This document shows, one piece after another, positions 1 to 9,198 of a stretch of DNA of 64,000 bases. The stretch is taken from contig NZ_AP022567.1 of assembly GCF_010727475.1 (NCBI RefSeq), forward strand, positions 930,001 through 994,000. Direction: 5' to 3'. Numbering within the stretch: position 1 is the stretch's first letter; each line of letters opens with the position of its first letter. Position numbers and translations under genes: made by a program. This DNA is from Mycolicibacterium mageritense (GTDB lineage: Bacteria; Actinomycetota; Actinomycetes; Mycobacteriales; Mycobacteriaceae). Below the pieces are notes generated by a model. That model searched no databases. It was given only the letters and a program-made list of their open reading frames with translations, and was not told the DNA's origin.

Positions 1-137
1 GCCATGCCGGGCACCCCGGCGTGGCCGGCCAACACGAGCAGCACCGCAATGGCGCGGATGCCGTCGAGCGCAGGGATTTCGCGACGGGCAGGGATCGTCC
101 GACGTCGAACGGCAGCGCCTGCCGCAGTCACGTCCAT
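1..137 (-). CDS. Acyltransferase-3 family membrane protein, N-terminal part (cut by window edge)
   Basis: Only the first 45 codons are inside the window. After a basic N-terminus the translation reads EIPALDGIRAIAVLLVLAGH. This is the hallmark opening of acyltransferase-3 (OafA/NodX-type) integral membrane O-acyltransferases: LDGIRAIA followed by the first transmembrane helix and the catalytic-type His. The family transfers acetyl or other acyl groups to exported glycans or lipids. The ATG at 135-137 follows a GGGAGG Shine-Dalgarno, which fixes the start. The acceptor cannot be predicted because the rest of the gene is missing. Family identification is firm; function is generic. Confidence 0.8.
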   Translation of the reverse strand, partial: MDVTAAGAAVRRRTIPARREIPALDGIRAIAVLLVLAGHAGVPGM

Positions 138-188
138 GCCCTCCCGTCTGGCGTTGAACGACAACACTATCTCCGGCGAGCAGACGCC

Positions 189-222
189 AAAGTCCCCCGA
201 CACCGGCGTGTCGGGGGACTTT
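189..222. terminator. Perfect 15-bp hairpin, probable bidirectional terminator
   Basis: Arms AAAGTCCCCCGACAC (189-203) and GTGTCGGGGGACTTT (208-222) are perfectly complementary around the loop CGGC. The A/T-rich stem ends give a short T-run in either direction. The hairpin lies 32 bases past the stop of the leftward aldehyde dehydrogenase gene, between it and the acyltransferase gene, so it most likely ends that transcript. Confidence 0.75.
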
Positions 223-253
223 CGCGACTGTTCGCGCTATTTGGTGACGTGGC

Positions 254-1702
254 CTACTTCGTCAACGCGATGTATTTGGTGTCGAGGTACTCGTCGATGC
301 CCTCGGTGCCGCCCTCGCGGCCGAAGCCGGACTCCTTGATGCCGCCGAACGGGGCCGCCGGATCGGAGATGACGCCGCGGTTGATCCCGACCATGCCGGA
401 CTCGATGGCCTCGGCCACCCGCAGGGCCCGATCCAGCGACTGCGTGAAAACGTAGGCAGCCAAGCCGTATTCGGTGTCGTTGGCGGCCTTGAGCCCCTCT
501 TCCTCGGTGTCGAATCCGGTGATCGGCGCGACGGGCCCGAACACCTCCTCCTTGAGGATGCGGGCGTCGGCGGGCACATCGGTCAGCACGGTGGCCGGGT
601 AGAAGTTGCCGGGACCACCCGGGGCGACGCCGCCGACCGCGACGGTCGCGCCGCGCGACACCGCGTCGGAAACCAGTTCGGTGACCGTGGCGACCTGATT
701 GGAATTGATGAGCGGACCCAATGTGGACGACGGGTCGATGCCCTTGCCGAGCGTGAACTCGCTCATGCGCTTCACCAGCTTGTCGGTGAACTCCTCGCGA
801 ACACTGTTGGCGACGTGGAACCGGTTGGCCGCAGTGCAGGCCTCACCGCCGTTGCGCATCTTGGCCAGCACGGCGCCTTCCACCGCGGCGTCGACGTCGG
901 CGTCGTCGAACACGATGAACGGCGCGTTGCCGCCCAACTCCATCGACGTGCGCAGCAGCTTGTCGGCCGACTGCTTGACCAGTGCCTTGCCGACACCTGT
1001 CGAGCCCGTGAAGGTCAGCTTCCGGAGCCGGCCGTCGTCGATGAGCGCGGTCGAGACACCGCGCGCATCGTTGGTCGGCAGCACCGACAGCACGCCCTTG
1101 GGCAGGCCGGCCTCGTCCATGAGCTTGGCCAGCAGCAGCATGGTCAGCGGGGTTTCCTGCGCGGGCTTGACGATCATGGTGCAACCCGCGGCAAACGCGG
1201 GCCCCATCTTGCGGGTGCCCATGGCGAGCGGGAAGTTCCACGGCGTGATGGCGTAACACGGGCCGACGGCCTGCTTGGTGACCAGGATGCGGCCCGTACC
1301 GGCCGGGCTGGTCTGGAAGCGGCCGTCGATGCGGACCGCCTCCTCGGCAAACCATCGGAAGAACTCGGCGCCGTACTTGACCTCGCCCTTGCTCTCGGCG
1401 AGCACCTTGCCCATCTCGAGCGTCATCAGCGCCGCGATGTCGTCGGCCCGTTCGGTGATCTTCTCGAACACCGAACGCAGGATCTCCCCGCGTTCTCGCG
1501 GTGGCGTCGCGGCCCAGTCGGCCTGTACGGCGCACGCCGCGTCGAGCGCGGCGGTCGCGTCGTCGGCCGTCGCGTTGGCGACGGACGCGAGCACATGGTC
1601 GTCACTGGGGTCGAGCACGTCGAACGTCGACGAGGCCGCGCGCTCCTCACCGCCGATCCACAGCCCGGTGGGCACGGATGAAATCAGGTCTTCAATGGCC
1701 AT
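254..1702 (-). CDS. gabD: NAD(P)-dependent succinate-semialdehyde dehydrogenase family protein (GabD-like)
   Basis: A 482-residue cytosolic aldehyde dehydrogenase, full length for the family. Visible ALDH motifs are TPWNFP (153-158, oxyanion Asn156), the Rossmann segment FTGSTGVGK (231-239), the general base Glu255 in MELGGNAPF and the nucleophile Cys289 in [11 protein letters not shown]. The GEACTAANR signature and overall sequence resemble succinate-semialdehyde dehydrogenases, which oxidise succinate semialdehyde to succinate in the GABA/4-hydroxybutyrate shunt. Substrate is inferred from resemblance only. The gene is divergent from pgi with 50 bases between the starts, so the two share a promoter region. 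It ends before the hairpin at 189-222. Confidence 0.82.
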   Translation of the reverse strand: MAIEDLISSVPTGLWIGGEERAASSTFDVLDPSDDHVLASVANATADDATAALDAACAVQADWAATPPRERGEILRSVFEKITERADDIAALMTLEMGKVLAESKGEVKYGAEFFRWFAEEAVRIDGRFQTSPAGTGRILVTKQAVGPCYAITPWNFPLAMGTRKMGPAFAAGCTMIVKPAQETPLTMLLLAKLMDEAGLPKGVLSVLPTNDARGVSTALIDDGRLRKLTFTGSTGVGKALVKQSADKLLRTSMELGGNAPFIVFDDADVDAAVEGAVLAKMRNGGEACTAANRFHVANSVREEFTDKLVKRMSEFTLGKGIDPSSTLGPLINSNQVATVTELVSDAVSRGATVAVGGVAPGGPGNFYPATVLTDVPADARILKEEVFGPVAPITGFDTEEEGLKAANDTEYGLAAYVFTQSLDRALRVAEAIESGMVGINRGVISDPAAPFGGIKESGFGREGGTEGIDEYLDTKYIALTK

Positions 1703-1752
1703 ACATCCATCATGTACACCTTCGAACCGCGTGCCGCACTAAGGTCAACGGA

Positions 1753-3402
1753 ATGAGTGCTGACATCTCCTCAACACCCGCATGGCAGGCCTTGTCGAAG
1801 CACTTCGACGATATCGGCGACAAGCATCTGACCGAACTTTTCGCCGAGGATCCCAAGCGCGGCACCGAGCTCACCCTGACCGTCGGCGACCTCTACATCG
1901 ACTACAGCAAGCACCGTGTCACGCGGGAAACGCTGAAGCTGCTGACCGATCTGGCCCGTGCCGCCGGACTCGAACAGCGCCGCGACGCGATGTTCGCCGG
2001 TGAGCACATCAACACTTCCGAGGACCGCGCGGTCTTGCACACCGCGCTGCGGCTGCCTGCCGACGCGGAGTTGACGGTCGACGGGCAGGACGTCGTCGCC
2101 GACGTACACGACGTGCTGAACCGCATGGGCGATTTCACCGACCGGCTGCGCTCGGGTGAGTGGACCGGCGCGACCGGTGAACGCATCAAGACCGTCGTCA
2201 ACATCGGTATCGGCGGTTCGGACCTGGGCCCGGTGATGGTGTACGACGCGTTGCGCCACTACGCCGACGCGGGCATCTCGGCGCGCTTCGTGTCCAACGT
2301 CGACCCGGCCGATCTCGTCGCAACCCTCGACGGACTCGATCCCGCCACAACGCTTTTCATCGTCGCGTCGAAGACGTTCTCCACCTTGGAGACGCTGACC
2401 AACGCCACCGCGGCGCGACGCTGGCTCACGGCCGCGCTCGGTGACGCCGCGGTGTCCAAGCACTTCGTGGCGGTGTCGACCAATAAGAAACTCGTCGACG
2501 ACTTCGGCATCAACACCGACAACATGTTCGGCTTCTGGGACTGGGTCGGTGGCCGCTATTCGGTGGATTCGGCGATCGGCCTTGCCGTGATGGCCGTGAT
2601 CGGCCGCGAACGGTTCGCCGAGTTCCTGGCCGGGTTCCATCTGGTCGACGAGCACTTCCGCACCGCCCCGCTCGAAGCCAACGCGCCGGCCCTGCTCGGC
2701 CTGATCGGGCTGTGGTACTCGGATTTCTTTGGCGCACAATCACGTGCGGTACTGCCCTACTCCAACGACCTGTCCCGGTTCGCGGCATACCTGCAGCAGT
2801 TGACCATGGAATCCAACGGCAAGTCGGTGCGCGCGGACGGCTCGCCGGTCGACGTCGACACCGGCGAGATCTTCTGGGGCGAACCCGGCACCAACGGCCA
2901 GCACGCGTTCTATCAGCTGCTGCACCAGGGGACTCGGCTGGTGCCCGCCGATTTCATCGGGTTCTCCCAGCCCACCGACGATCTGCCGACGGCTGACGGC
3001 ACGGGCAGCATGCACGACCTGCTGATGAGCAACTTCTTCGCGCAGACGCAGGTGCTGGCCTTCGGCAAGACCGCGGAAGCCATTGCCGCAGAAGGCACTC
3101 CGCCCGCGGTCGTGCCGCACAAGGTGATGCCGGGCAACCGGCCGACGACCTCGATCCTCGCCACGAAGTTGACCCCCTCGGTGGTGGGTCAACTGATCGC
3201 TCTCTACGAGCATCAGGTGTTCACCGAGGGGGTCATCTGGGGGATCGACTCGTTCGATCAGTGGGGTGTCGAACTGGGCAAGACCCAGGCGAAGGCCCTG
3301 CTGCCGGTGATCACCGCGGAGGCGTCACCGGCTGAGCAGTCCGACTCGTCGACCGATGCCCTGGTACGCCGTTACCGCGTGGAGCGCGGGCGTTCGGCGT
3401 AG
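1753..3402 (+). CDS. pgi: Glucose-6-phosphate isomerase
   Basis: A 549-residue enzyme interconverting glucose-6-phosphate and fructose-6-phosphate in glycolysis and gluconeogenesis. Phosphoglucose isomerase motifs are clear: [12 protein letters not shown] (from about residue 148), [27 protein letters not shown] with Glu377, and the C-terminal signature [14 protein letters not shown] carrying the catalytic-type Lys. Length and sequence match mycobacterial Pgi. The ATG at 1753 was chosen because it begins the typical N-terminus ([11 protein letters not shown]); the open frame extends upstream only through the antisense of the aldehyde dehydrogenase. The stop is 10 bases from the convergent repeat-protein gene. 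Confidence 0.97.
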   Translation: MSADISSTPAWQALSKHFDDIGDKHLTELFAEDPKRGTELTLTVGDLYIDYSKHRVTRETLKLLTDLARAAGLEQRRDAMFAGEHINTSEDRAVLHTALRLPADAELTVDGQDVVADVHDVLNRMGDFTDRLRSGEWTGATGERIKTVVNIGIGGSDLGPVMVYDALRHYADAGISARFVSNVDPADLVATLDGLDPATTLFIVASKTFSTLETLTNATAARRWLTAALGDAAVSKHFVAVSTNKKLVDDFGINTDNMFGFWDWVGGRYSVDSAIGLAVMAVIGRERFAEFLAGFHLVDEHFRTAPLEANAPALLGLIGLWYSDFFGAQSRAVLPYSNDLSRFAAYLQQLTMESNGKSVRADGSPVDVDTGEIFWGEPGTNGQHAFYQLLHQGTRLVPADFIGFSQPTDDLPTADGTGSMHDLLMSNFFAQTQVLAFGKTAEAIAAEGTPPAVVPHKVMPGNRPTTSILATKLTPSVVGQLIALYEHQVFTEGVIWGIDSFDQWGVELGKTQAKALLPVITAEASPAEQSDSSTDALVRRYRVERGRSA

Positions 3403-3412
3403 CCACTCCTAC

Positions 3413-3823
3413 TTACGGTCCGGGGATCGTCGCGCAGCCCACGTTCGGGATGCAGCCGCTCGCACCACCGGGGCCCGCGGTTCCGCCGGGGCCGTAGGGA
3501 ATTTCGCCGGTGGCGCCGCCAGGTCCGGCGGTGCCGCTCGGGCCGTAAGGAATCTCGCCGGTCGCGCCGCCGGGTCCGGCGCTGCCGCCGGGGCCATACG
3601 GAATTTCGCCGCTGGCACCGCCAGGGCCGGCCGTGCCGCCCGGGCCGTAAGGAATCTGGCCCGTCGCTCCGCCAGGTCCGGCCGTCCCGATATCGGCACA
3701 CGGTGTGCCGTCGGCGTTGACGCACGGCGGCGGAGGTGGCGGCTCGGCCATCGAAACCGGGGCCAGTGCGATCCCAGCTGCCGCGCCTGCAATGAACATT
3801 GGGGTGAACAGCTTTGCCTTCAT
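3413..3823 (-). CDS. Secreted Gly/Pro-rich collagen-like repeat protein
   Basis: A 136-residue protein with a signal peptide (MKAKLFTPMF then a hydrophobic stretch ending VSMA-E, cleavage near residue 26), followed by a proline run and a short Cys-containing segment. Residues 46-130 are five tandem copies of a 17-residue unit such as GTAGPGGATGEIPYGPG, rich in GPG and GxxG steps like collagen-like proteins but not strict Gly-X-Y. Four cysteines at the two ends of the mature chain could form disulphides. It is probably a small exported surface protein. Function is unknown and no enzymatic motif is seen. It is convergent with pgi. Confidence 0.75.
   Translation of the reverse strand: MKAKLFTPMFIAGAAAGIALAPVSMAEPPPPPPCVNADGTPCADIGTAGPGGATGQIPYGPGGTAGPGGASGEIPYGPGGSAGPGGATGEIPYGPSGTAGPGGATGEIPYGPGGTAGPGGASGCIPNVGCATIPGP
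3434..3688 (-). repeat. Five tandem 51-bp repeats encoding a 17-residue Gly/Pro unit
   Basis: Five consecutive 51-bp units inside the secreted protein gene encode variants of GTAGPGGATGQIPYGPG. Copies 1-4 are close to identical; the fifth diverges at its end (GCIPNVGC). Copy number could vary by slippage or recombination between strains. Confidence 0.85.
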
Positions 3824-3913
3824 GAAGACCGTCTACCCACCAGCCCCGGTGGCTGAAACGTGACGCGGGGGGTCGCGGGGCGGCGTGTCGCGGGGCGGCG
3901 GCGGGTACCGACT

Positions 3914-4205
3914 TGCCCGGCTGTTTGCGACAAAGTCGCAGAAACAGCCCCTTGGGGCACTCCAACCCCTTGCACCCCAAAGGAAACATCCCACCAGCCC
4001 GACCAGCCTCAAAAATCCCGCTGTTGCTCACCGGCCCCAGGCCCGCTTGTGCGCGACTTCGTCGCGCTTATGCGGGCATGTGAAAGGTGCTAGCTGCCTG
4101 TGCTGTTGAGACAAATGTGTCGAACGCGGCTGTTGCCAGTGGTGTCAGTGAGCCCAGTGTCACGCCAGTTGCGCCCTCTGCGACTTTGTCGCGCACAGCC
4201 GGGCA
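3914..4205. repeat. Intergenic block of repeated GCGAC-NNN-GTCGC stem-loops bounded by a 28-bp inverted repeat
   Basis: This is the only gap over 300 bases (3824-4270), and I see no credible gene in it. The segment 3914-3941 and the reverse complement of 4178-4205 match at 26 of 28 positions; both contain TGCCCGGCTGT and GCGACAAAGTCGCAG. A third hairpin of the same core type lies between them at 4041-4077: GCCCGC, GCGCGAC-TTC-GTCGCGC and GCGGGC separated by an internal loop. The arrangement resembles REP/MITE-like or transcription-stop elements. No transposase is present. Confidence 0.65.
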
Positions 4206-4270
4206 CAACAACACCCCGGCCCGGAGCCGTGACGGGTGTGGCCCTGTGACGAACCAGTGGCGAACCCCGC

Positions 4271-5020
4271 CTACGCGAAACGCTTGGTGTACTTCGGCGG
4301 CAGCAGCCGCATGACCTGGGTCAACGGCGCCCACGGCCAGCGCGGTACCACCGCGCGACCCTTTTCCTTCTCGATCGCGTCGACCATGGCGCGCACGCCG
4401 GTCTCGGTGTCGACCATCAGCATGGTCGTCGCCGACTTGGCCGTCATCTCCGATTCGATGTAGCCCGGCTCGATGACCGTCACGCGGATCGGCCCCTTGT
4501 CGTACTCGGCGCGCAGCGATTCGCCCAGCGACGTCATGCCCGCCTTCGACGCGCAGTACGCCGCCTTGCCGCCGGGTACGCCCGTGTTGCCCAGCACCGA
4601 CGAGATCAGCACCAGATGCCCGCCACCGGATTTCTTGAACATCTCCAGCGCAGTCTCGATCTGCACCAGACCCGCGATCAGGTTGGTCTCCAGCGTGGCC
4701 TTGTTGGCCCACGGCTTGCCCTCGCCCAGCGGCCAGCCCTTGCCGATGCCGGCGTTGACGATCACGCGGTCGATCCCGCCGAGCTCGTCGGACAGCTCGC
4801 CGAACACACGTGGCACGGCCTCGTGGTCGTTGACGTCGAGCGCCGCGACGGCCACCTTGATGTAGGGGTGGCGGTCGGCCAACTCGGCCTGGAGCTCATC
4901 GAGACGCTCGGTACGACGCGCGCACAGGGCGAGGTCACGCCCCTTTGCGGCGAACTGGCGTGCCATGCCTGCTCCGAGGCCTGAGCTGGCACCGGTGATG
5001 AGGATCTTCTGACGGGTCAC
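4271..5020 (-). CDS. SDR family NAD(P)-dependent oxidoreductase
   Basis: A 249-residue classical short-chain dehydrogenase/reductase. The TGASSGLGAG cofactor loop is at residues 9-18, the NAG motif at 89-91, and the catalytic set is Ser140/141, Tyr155 and Lys159 (YCASK). ARR after the second strand suggests NADP preference (inference). It is the downstream partner of the MFS gene starting at 6588, with 29 bases between them, so the two are probably cotranscribed. It lies next to pgi, as the SDR Rv0945 does in M. tuberculosis by my recollection. The substrate is unknown. Confidence 0.85.
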   Translation of the reverse strand: MTRQKILITGASSGLGAGMARQFAAKGRDLALCARRTERLDELQAELADRHPYIKVAVAALDVNDHEAVPRVFGELSDELGGIDRVIVNAGIGKGWPLGEGKPWANKATLETNLIAGLVQIETALEMFKKSGGGHLVLISSVLGNTGVPGGKAAYCASKAGMTSLGESLRAEYDKGPIRVTVIEPGYIESEMTAKSATTMLMVDTETGVRAMVDAIEKEKGRAVVPRWPWAPLTQVMRLLPPKYTKRFA

Positions 5021-5049
5021 TTGTGCAGGATAACCTGGTTAGACAGCTG

Positions 5050-6588
5050 TCAAGAAATGCCCGCCGTACGGGATGGCCGCACCAGTATGAGCACCAGGAC
5101 GATTGCCACGACGGGCACCACAGTGAGGATCCAGCCGAGGGTGTGGATCGCCTCGATCATGCTCGCCTCGGCACCCTCGACGACTTCGCGGGCACGTTGC
5201 GGATCCAGCACGTTGGCCCCCGCGACCGAGCCCGCGCCACCGTGGGCGGCCCGTAGCGCCTCACGGGCCTGCTCGACGGAGATTCCCGCGCCGGCCAGCT
5301 TGTCATGCCCGGACGACAGGAACACCGCGGTTCCGATCAGGGCGAAAACCGCCGGCCCGAGCGAGTAGGCAGCCTGTCCCACACCGCTTTTCACCGCCGC
5401 GACCGCACCGCTCAACTCGACGGGAGCGGTTTCCAGCATGATGGTGGCCTCGATGGTCTCGGCGACCGCGGAACCGATCGAATTGAACGCGACGGCGGCG
5501 AACACCACCCACATGGGACTGTGCTCGCCGAGCATCGTCAGCACCAGCAGCCCGGCCAGCAACAGCAGCATCCCCGCCACGAGCACGGCGCGACCACCCA
5601 ACCGCGCCGCGACGCGGCCCGCCGCCGCGGCGGCGAATGCCGACAACAACGCGGCAGGCGCCATCAGGAGACCGAGCAGCGTGGTGGGTTCGTCCCGGAT
5701 GGTGACGAGATAGAACGCGAGCAGGATCGTCGTGCCACCGGTCAGGAAATTGAAGCTGACCCCGGCGTACAGCGCGGCGTCGAACGCGCCGGATCGGAAG
5801 ATCCGCATGTCCAGCGCCGGATCGGCGGTGCGCAGTTCGACAGCGACAAATGCGGCGCCGGTGACCAACCCGGCGACGATGCAGATGATCGCCGTGGCGT
5901 GCACCCCCGCCTGCAGGCGCGAGAGACCGTAAACCGTCGCGAGCAGTGCGGTGGCGACCAGCAGCAGTCCGCCTACATCGAGCCGGCGGGCGGCGCGAGG
6001 CGTCTCGGGTACGTACCGCAGCAGCAGCACGAGCGCGATGAGCGCGACCGCGGGGGCGACGAGAAAGCACGTGCGCCAGCCGATTTGCGCGGCGAGCAGG
6101 CTGCCGACCGCAGGCAGCGGAACCGCCACCGCGAAGCATGCCCCGAGATGCAGTGAGATTGCGATCGCGCGCCGCTCGGGCGGAAAGACCACATTGACGA
6201 TGGCCAGCGACAATCCCAGCTGTAATGCGAACGCGACACCGACTGCGGCACGGGCGAATACGAGCACTGCGGCGTTGGGTGCCGCGGCGGCGAGGACACC
6301 GAAGACGACGGTGCCCACGAGGCCCAACGTGTACATGCGCCTCATGCCGTACTTGTCCCCGAGCGCACCCGCCCCCAGCACCGCGGCCGCCAGCGTGAGC
6401 GTGGCGATGCTCGCGACGAAGCTGGCGGTGCTGGCCGACATGTGCAGGCCTGCGCGCACCGCGGAGATGTTGGCCGACAGGATGACCGGGTCGGCCGCCG
6501 TGATGCTGGAACCCAAGCCTGTCGCGAGGATGGTCATGGTCGCGGCGGTGCCCGATACCCAGGTGGGCTGATCTGCTGTGACAGTCAA
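5050..6588 (-). CDS. MFS transporter, 14-TM DHA2-type
   Basis: A 512-residue, very hydrophobic protein with the MFS motif A region GALGDKYGMRRMY after the second helix, and enough hydrophobic segments for about 14 transmembrane helices, as in the DHA2 (EmrB/QacA-type) drug:H+ antiporters. It is likely a proton-coupled efflux carrier in the cytoplasmic membrane. Its substrate cannot be read from the sequence. The ATG at 6588 opens a 205-bp divergent intergenic region shared with the CoA-transferase gene. The SDR gene follows 29 bases downstream. Confidence 0.85.
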   Translation of the reverse strand: MTVTADQPTWVSGTAATMTILATGLGSSITAADPVILSANISAVRAGLHMSASTASFVASIATLTLAAAVLGAGALGDKYGMRRMYTLGLVGTVVFGVLAAAAPNAAVLVFARAAVGVAFALQLGLSLAIVNVVFPPERRAIAISLHLGACFAVAVPLPAVGSLLAAQIGWRTCFLVAPAVALIALVLLLRYVPETPRAARRLDVGGLLLVATALLATVYGLSRLQAGVHATAIICIVAGLVTGAAFVAVELRTADPALDMRIFRSGAFDAALYAGVSFNFLTGGTTILLAFYLVTIRDEPTTLLGLLMAPAALLSAFAAAAAGRVAARLGGRAVLVAGMLLLLAGLLVLTMLGEHSPMWVVFAAVAFNSIGSAVAETIEATIMLETAPVELSGAVAAVKSGVGQAAYSLGPAVFALIGTAVFLSSGHDKLAGAGISVEQAREALRAAHGGAGSVAGANVLDPQRAREVVEGAEASMIEAIHTLGWILTVVPVVAIVLVLILVRPSRTAGIS

Positions 6589-6793
6589 TTTCCCTCACAA
6601 TGCATCCGGGCGATGATGCGGATTCCCGAGCAATCTTGGCAGCGCCACGCTGCCGGGACAACGATATCGAAGTTATTGACGCAGAGGAAAGCCAAAGCCG
6701 CTGGTATTCATCGTAAAAACGGACCTATCCCAGCACCGGACGTGCTACAACTTCGCCTAGCCACGGCGGCTCTGAGCAAAGGAGCGGATCCCG

Positions 6794-8113
6794 GTGTCAC
6801 TCAATGCTGCGGAGTTGTACGCCGCGAAACTCACCACGGCCGACGCCGCCGTGTCCCCGATCGCATCCGGCGAGACCGTGTCGTGCGGCATGGCGATCGG
6901 TCAACCACCGGCCTTGCTGAGCGCAACGGCAAACCGGCTACGGAGCGGAGACCTGGGCGGCATCCGGCTGTACTACAAGATCGCTATGGAGCCACTGGGC
7001 AAAACGCTGCTTGCCGAGGACGTCATCGAAAAGGTGGATGCCCACAGCTTTTTCGTCGGGGATCCCGACCACGAGACGATCAAGCGCCAGGTGCAGACCG
7101 GGCACAAACTCGTGAGCTTCGTGCCCGTGCATTTCAGCCAGATCCCCCGCTTGTTCGAGGAGATCATCGACCTCGACACGTTCCTGGTCACGGTGTCCCC
7201 CATGGACGCGGGCGGGTATTTTTCGTTGGGCACCAACAACGACTTCGCGTCGGTCGCCGCTCGCCGGGCCAAACGGCTGATCGTCGAGGTGAACCGCAAC
7301 ATGCCGCGGGTGTTCGGCCAGTCGCAGATCCACGTCAGCGAGGTGGCCGCGATCGTCGAGAACGACGTCCCGCTGATCGAGGCGGGCGCAGCCGAGCCGT
7401 CGCCAGAGGGGCTCGCCATCGGAGCCCTGGTGGCTCCCATGGTTCCCGACGGCGCCACCATCCAACTCGGCATCGGCAAGATCCCGGCAGGTGTCGCGCT
7501 GGCGCTGCAGGAACACTCGGACCTTGGCCTGCACACCGAACTCTTCTCACCGGTGATGGCGGACCTCATCCGCACCGGTGTGATCACCGGTGCGCGAAAG
7601 ACCCGACACCCGCACAAGCACGTCTACACCGTGGCCTTCGGCACGACGGATTCCTACGCGTTCATGAACGACAACTCCGCGATCGAAAGCTATCCGTCGT
7701 CCTACGTCAACGACATCCGGACCATCGCGGCCCACGACGACTTCGTGTCGGTGAACACCGCGATCGAAATCGACCTCTACGGGCAGGTCAATGCCGAGTT
7801 CATCGGCGATCACGAATACAGCGGCTCAGGAGGGCAGTTCGACTTCGTCAAGGGCGCGTCCCTGGCGCGCAACGGGAAGTCGATCATCGCCCTGGCGTCG
7901 ACGGCCAGGCACGGCACGGTGTCGACGATCGTGCCGAAGGTCGCGATGGTGACCGATCCGCGGATGGATGTCGAGTGGGTGGTCACCGAACACGGCGCCG
8001 TGAACCTGCGCGGCAAGTCGACCAAGGAGCGTGCCGACGCGTTGATCTCGATCGCTCATCCCGACCATCGGGCCGAATTGACCGCGGCCGCACGTAAAGT
8101 CACGTTGATCTGA
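6794..8113 (+). CDS. Acetyl-CoA hydrolase/CoA-transferase family protein (4-hydroxybutyrate/succinyl-CoA transferase-like)
   Basis: A 439-residue member of the Cat/AbfT/ScpC CoA-transferase family, which moves CoA between acyl-CoA and a free carboxylate through a glutamyl-CoA intermediate. Glu249 in LHTELFS sits where I recall the family's catalytic Glu, and SGSGGQFDF is the CoA-binding glycine-rich loop. Length is nearer 4-hydroxybutyrate CoA-transferase than the longer ScpC. The GTG start at 6794 has AAAGGAG ten bases upstream. Only 7 bases separate it from the decarboxylase gene, so the pair forms an operon. Acetyl-CoA hydrolase activity is an alternative. Confidence 0.8.
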   Translation: MSLNAAELYAAKLTTADAAVSPIASGETVSCGMAIGQPPALLSATANRLRSGDLGGIRLYYKIAMEPLGKTLLAEDVIEKVDAHSFFVGDPDHETIKRQVQTGHKLVSFVPVHFSQIPRLFEEIIDLDTFLVTVSPMDAGGYFSLGTNNDFASVAARRAKRLIVEVNRNMPRVFGQSQIHVSEVAAIVENDVPLIEAGAAEPSPEGLAIGALVAPMVPDGATIQLGIGKIPAGVALALQEHSDLGLHTELFSPVMADLIRTGVITGARKTRHPHKHVYTVAFGTTDSYAFMNDNSAIESYPSSYVNDIRTIAAHDDFVSVNTAIEIDLYGQVNAEFIGDHEYSGSGGQFDFVKGASLARNGKSIIALASTARHGTVSTIVPKVAMVTDPRMDVEWVVTEHGAVNLRGKSTKERADALISIAHPDHRAELTAAARKVTLI

Positions 8114-8120
8114 GCGCGCC

Positions 8121-8891
8121 GTGGCCCTCATCCAGACCTCGCTGGCCGACGACGTCGGTACCGTCGCGTTCGACCGCGACACCAAACGCAACGCGCTCTC
8201 TGCCGAACTGATCGCGGAAACCATCTCTGCGCTCGACGGTTTCAAGCAGAAGCGCGCCCGCGTGGTCGTGCTGCGCAGCGCGTCAGCGGGCAAGGTGTGG
8301 TCAGCCGGCCATGACGTCGCGGAATTGCCGGTGGCCGACGTGGATCCGCTGCCCTACAACGATCCGCTTGAGCAGTTGCTGCGCGCGGTCAAGGGCTTCC
8401 CCGCCCCTGTCATCGCGATGGTGCACGGCTCGGTGTGGGGCGGTGCCTGCGATCTCGTGATCGCCTGCGACCTGGTCTACGGCGACGAGACTGCCGCGTT
8501 CGCGATCACGCCGGCCAAGCTCGGGCTGCCGTACAACGTCGGCGGATTCGTGAACTTCATGAGCCGGCTGCCGCTCAACGTGGTCAAGGAGATGTTCTTC
8601 TCGGCCGATCTCATAGACGCCGAGCGAGCCGAACGCGTCGGCATCGTCAACCAGATCGTGCCGGCCGACCAATTGCAGGACACCGTCTACACGATGGCGC
8701 GGACCATCGCGTCGCGGTCCTCGGCGGCTGTCGCCGCGGCCAAGGAATCGCTTCGGGTGCTGTCACAGGCAGTGTCGATCGACCCCGCGACCTTCGAATA
8801 CCTCCACGGACTGCGTCGTGATGTGTACTTCGGGCCCGACTATCACGAAGGCACGCAGGCCTTCCTGGAGAAGCGAGCGCCGAAGTTCTGA
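8121..8891 (+). CDS. scpB: Methylmalonyl-CoA decarboxylase (ScpB/YgfG-like, crotonase superfamily)
   Basis: A 256-residue crotonase-fold protein. SAGHDVAELP, DPLPYNDPLEQLL, GSVWGGACDLVI (oxyanion-hole glycines), LGLPYN and the ending YHEGTQAFLEKRAPKF follow E. coli ScpB (YgfG) almost step for step. ScpB decarboxylates methylmalonyl-CoA to propionyl-CoA. The GTG start is 7 bases after the CoA-transferase stop. In E. coli the same enzyme is paired with the CoA-transferase ScpC, so this pair may interconvert succinyl/propionyl units (inference). No mutase is encoded nearby. A generic enoyl-CoA hydratase is less likely. Confidence 0.85.
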   Translation: MALIQTSLADDVGTVAFDRDTKRNALSAELIAETISALDGFKQKRARVVVLRSASAGKVWSAGHDVAELPVADVDPLPYNDPLEQLLRAVKGFPAPVIAMVHGSVWGGACDLVIACDLVYGDETAAFAITPAKLGLPYNVGGFVNFMSRLPLNVVKEMFFSADLIDAERAERVGIVNQIVPADQLQDTVYTMARTIASRSSAAVAAAKESLRVLSQAVSIDPATFEYLHGLRRDVYFGPDYHEGTQAFLEKRAPKF

Positions 8892-8910
8892 CGCGAGAAA
8901 GGAATCCAAG

Positions 8911-9192
8911 GTGAAGATCCGAGCACTGGCCGTGGCCGCGGCCGTCGTCGGCCTGGGCTACAGCGGCATCGCGCCGGCACCGCCGGCCCGCGCCGATCAC
9001 CCACTGTGGGATTGCGGTGGCTATCCCGCCGACATCTGTGCCAACTTCCCGTGGAACGCCCACGCCGGTACGGCGTTCACGTGGAACGGGCCCGAGCCTC
9101 CCCCACTGGATTTCAACGAGGGCCGCTTCGCCGGATGTGACTACAACTGGTATTGCATCTGGCATCGCATCAGGGGTGAGAACGACCTCTGA
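8911..9192 (+). CDS. Small secreted Trp/Cys-containing protein, function unknown
   Basis: A 93-residue product with a clear signal peptide (MKIRALAVAAAVVGLG, cleavage after PARA). The mature chain of about 65 residues starts DHPLWDCGGYPADICANF and has four cysteines and several Trp/Tyr, suggesting a disulphide-bonded exported domain. The GTG start is preceded by GAAAGGAA. It lies 19 bases after scpB on the same strand, so it may be read through from that operon. It is convergent with the glycosylase gene. I do not recognise a family. Confidence 0.7.
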   Translation: MKIRALAVAAAVVGLGYSGIAPAPPARADHPLWDCGGYPADICANFPWNAHAGTAFTWNGPEPPPLDFNEGRFAGCDYNWYCIWHRIRGENDL

Positions 9193-9198
9193 CGGCGG

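Noticed and set aside
3824..4270. Small open frames in the 447-bp gap
   Set aside because: Frames such as those at 3860-4109 have no start signals or coding character and change meaning across the inverted repeats; they are explained by the stem-loop block.
4068..4712. Leftward frame ending in the stem-loop block
   Set aside because: Its first part is the SDR gene in the wrong frame and its tail is a translation of the repeat at 4178-4205. Only the SDR gene is supported.
6442..8097. Open frame of about 550 codons on the plus strand
   Set aside because: It overlaps the MFS start on one side and the CoA-transferase in another frame; it is Arg/Gly-rich with no motif.
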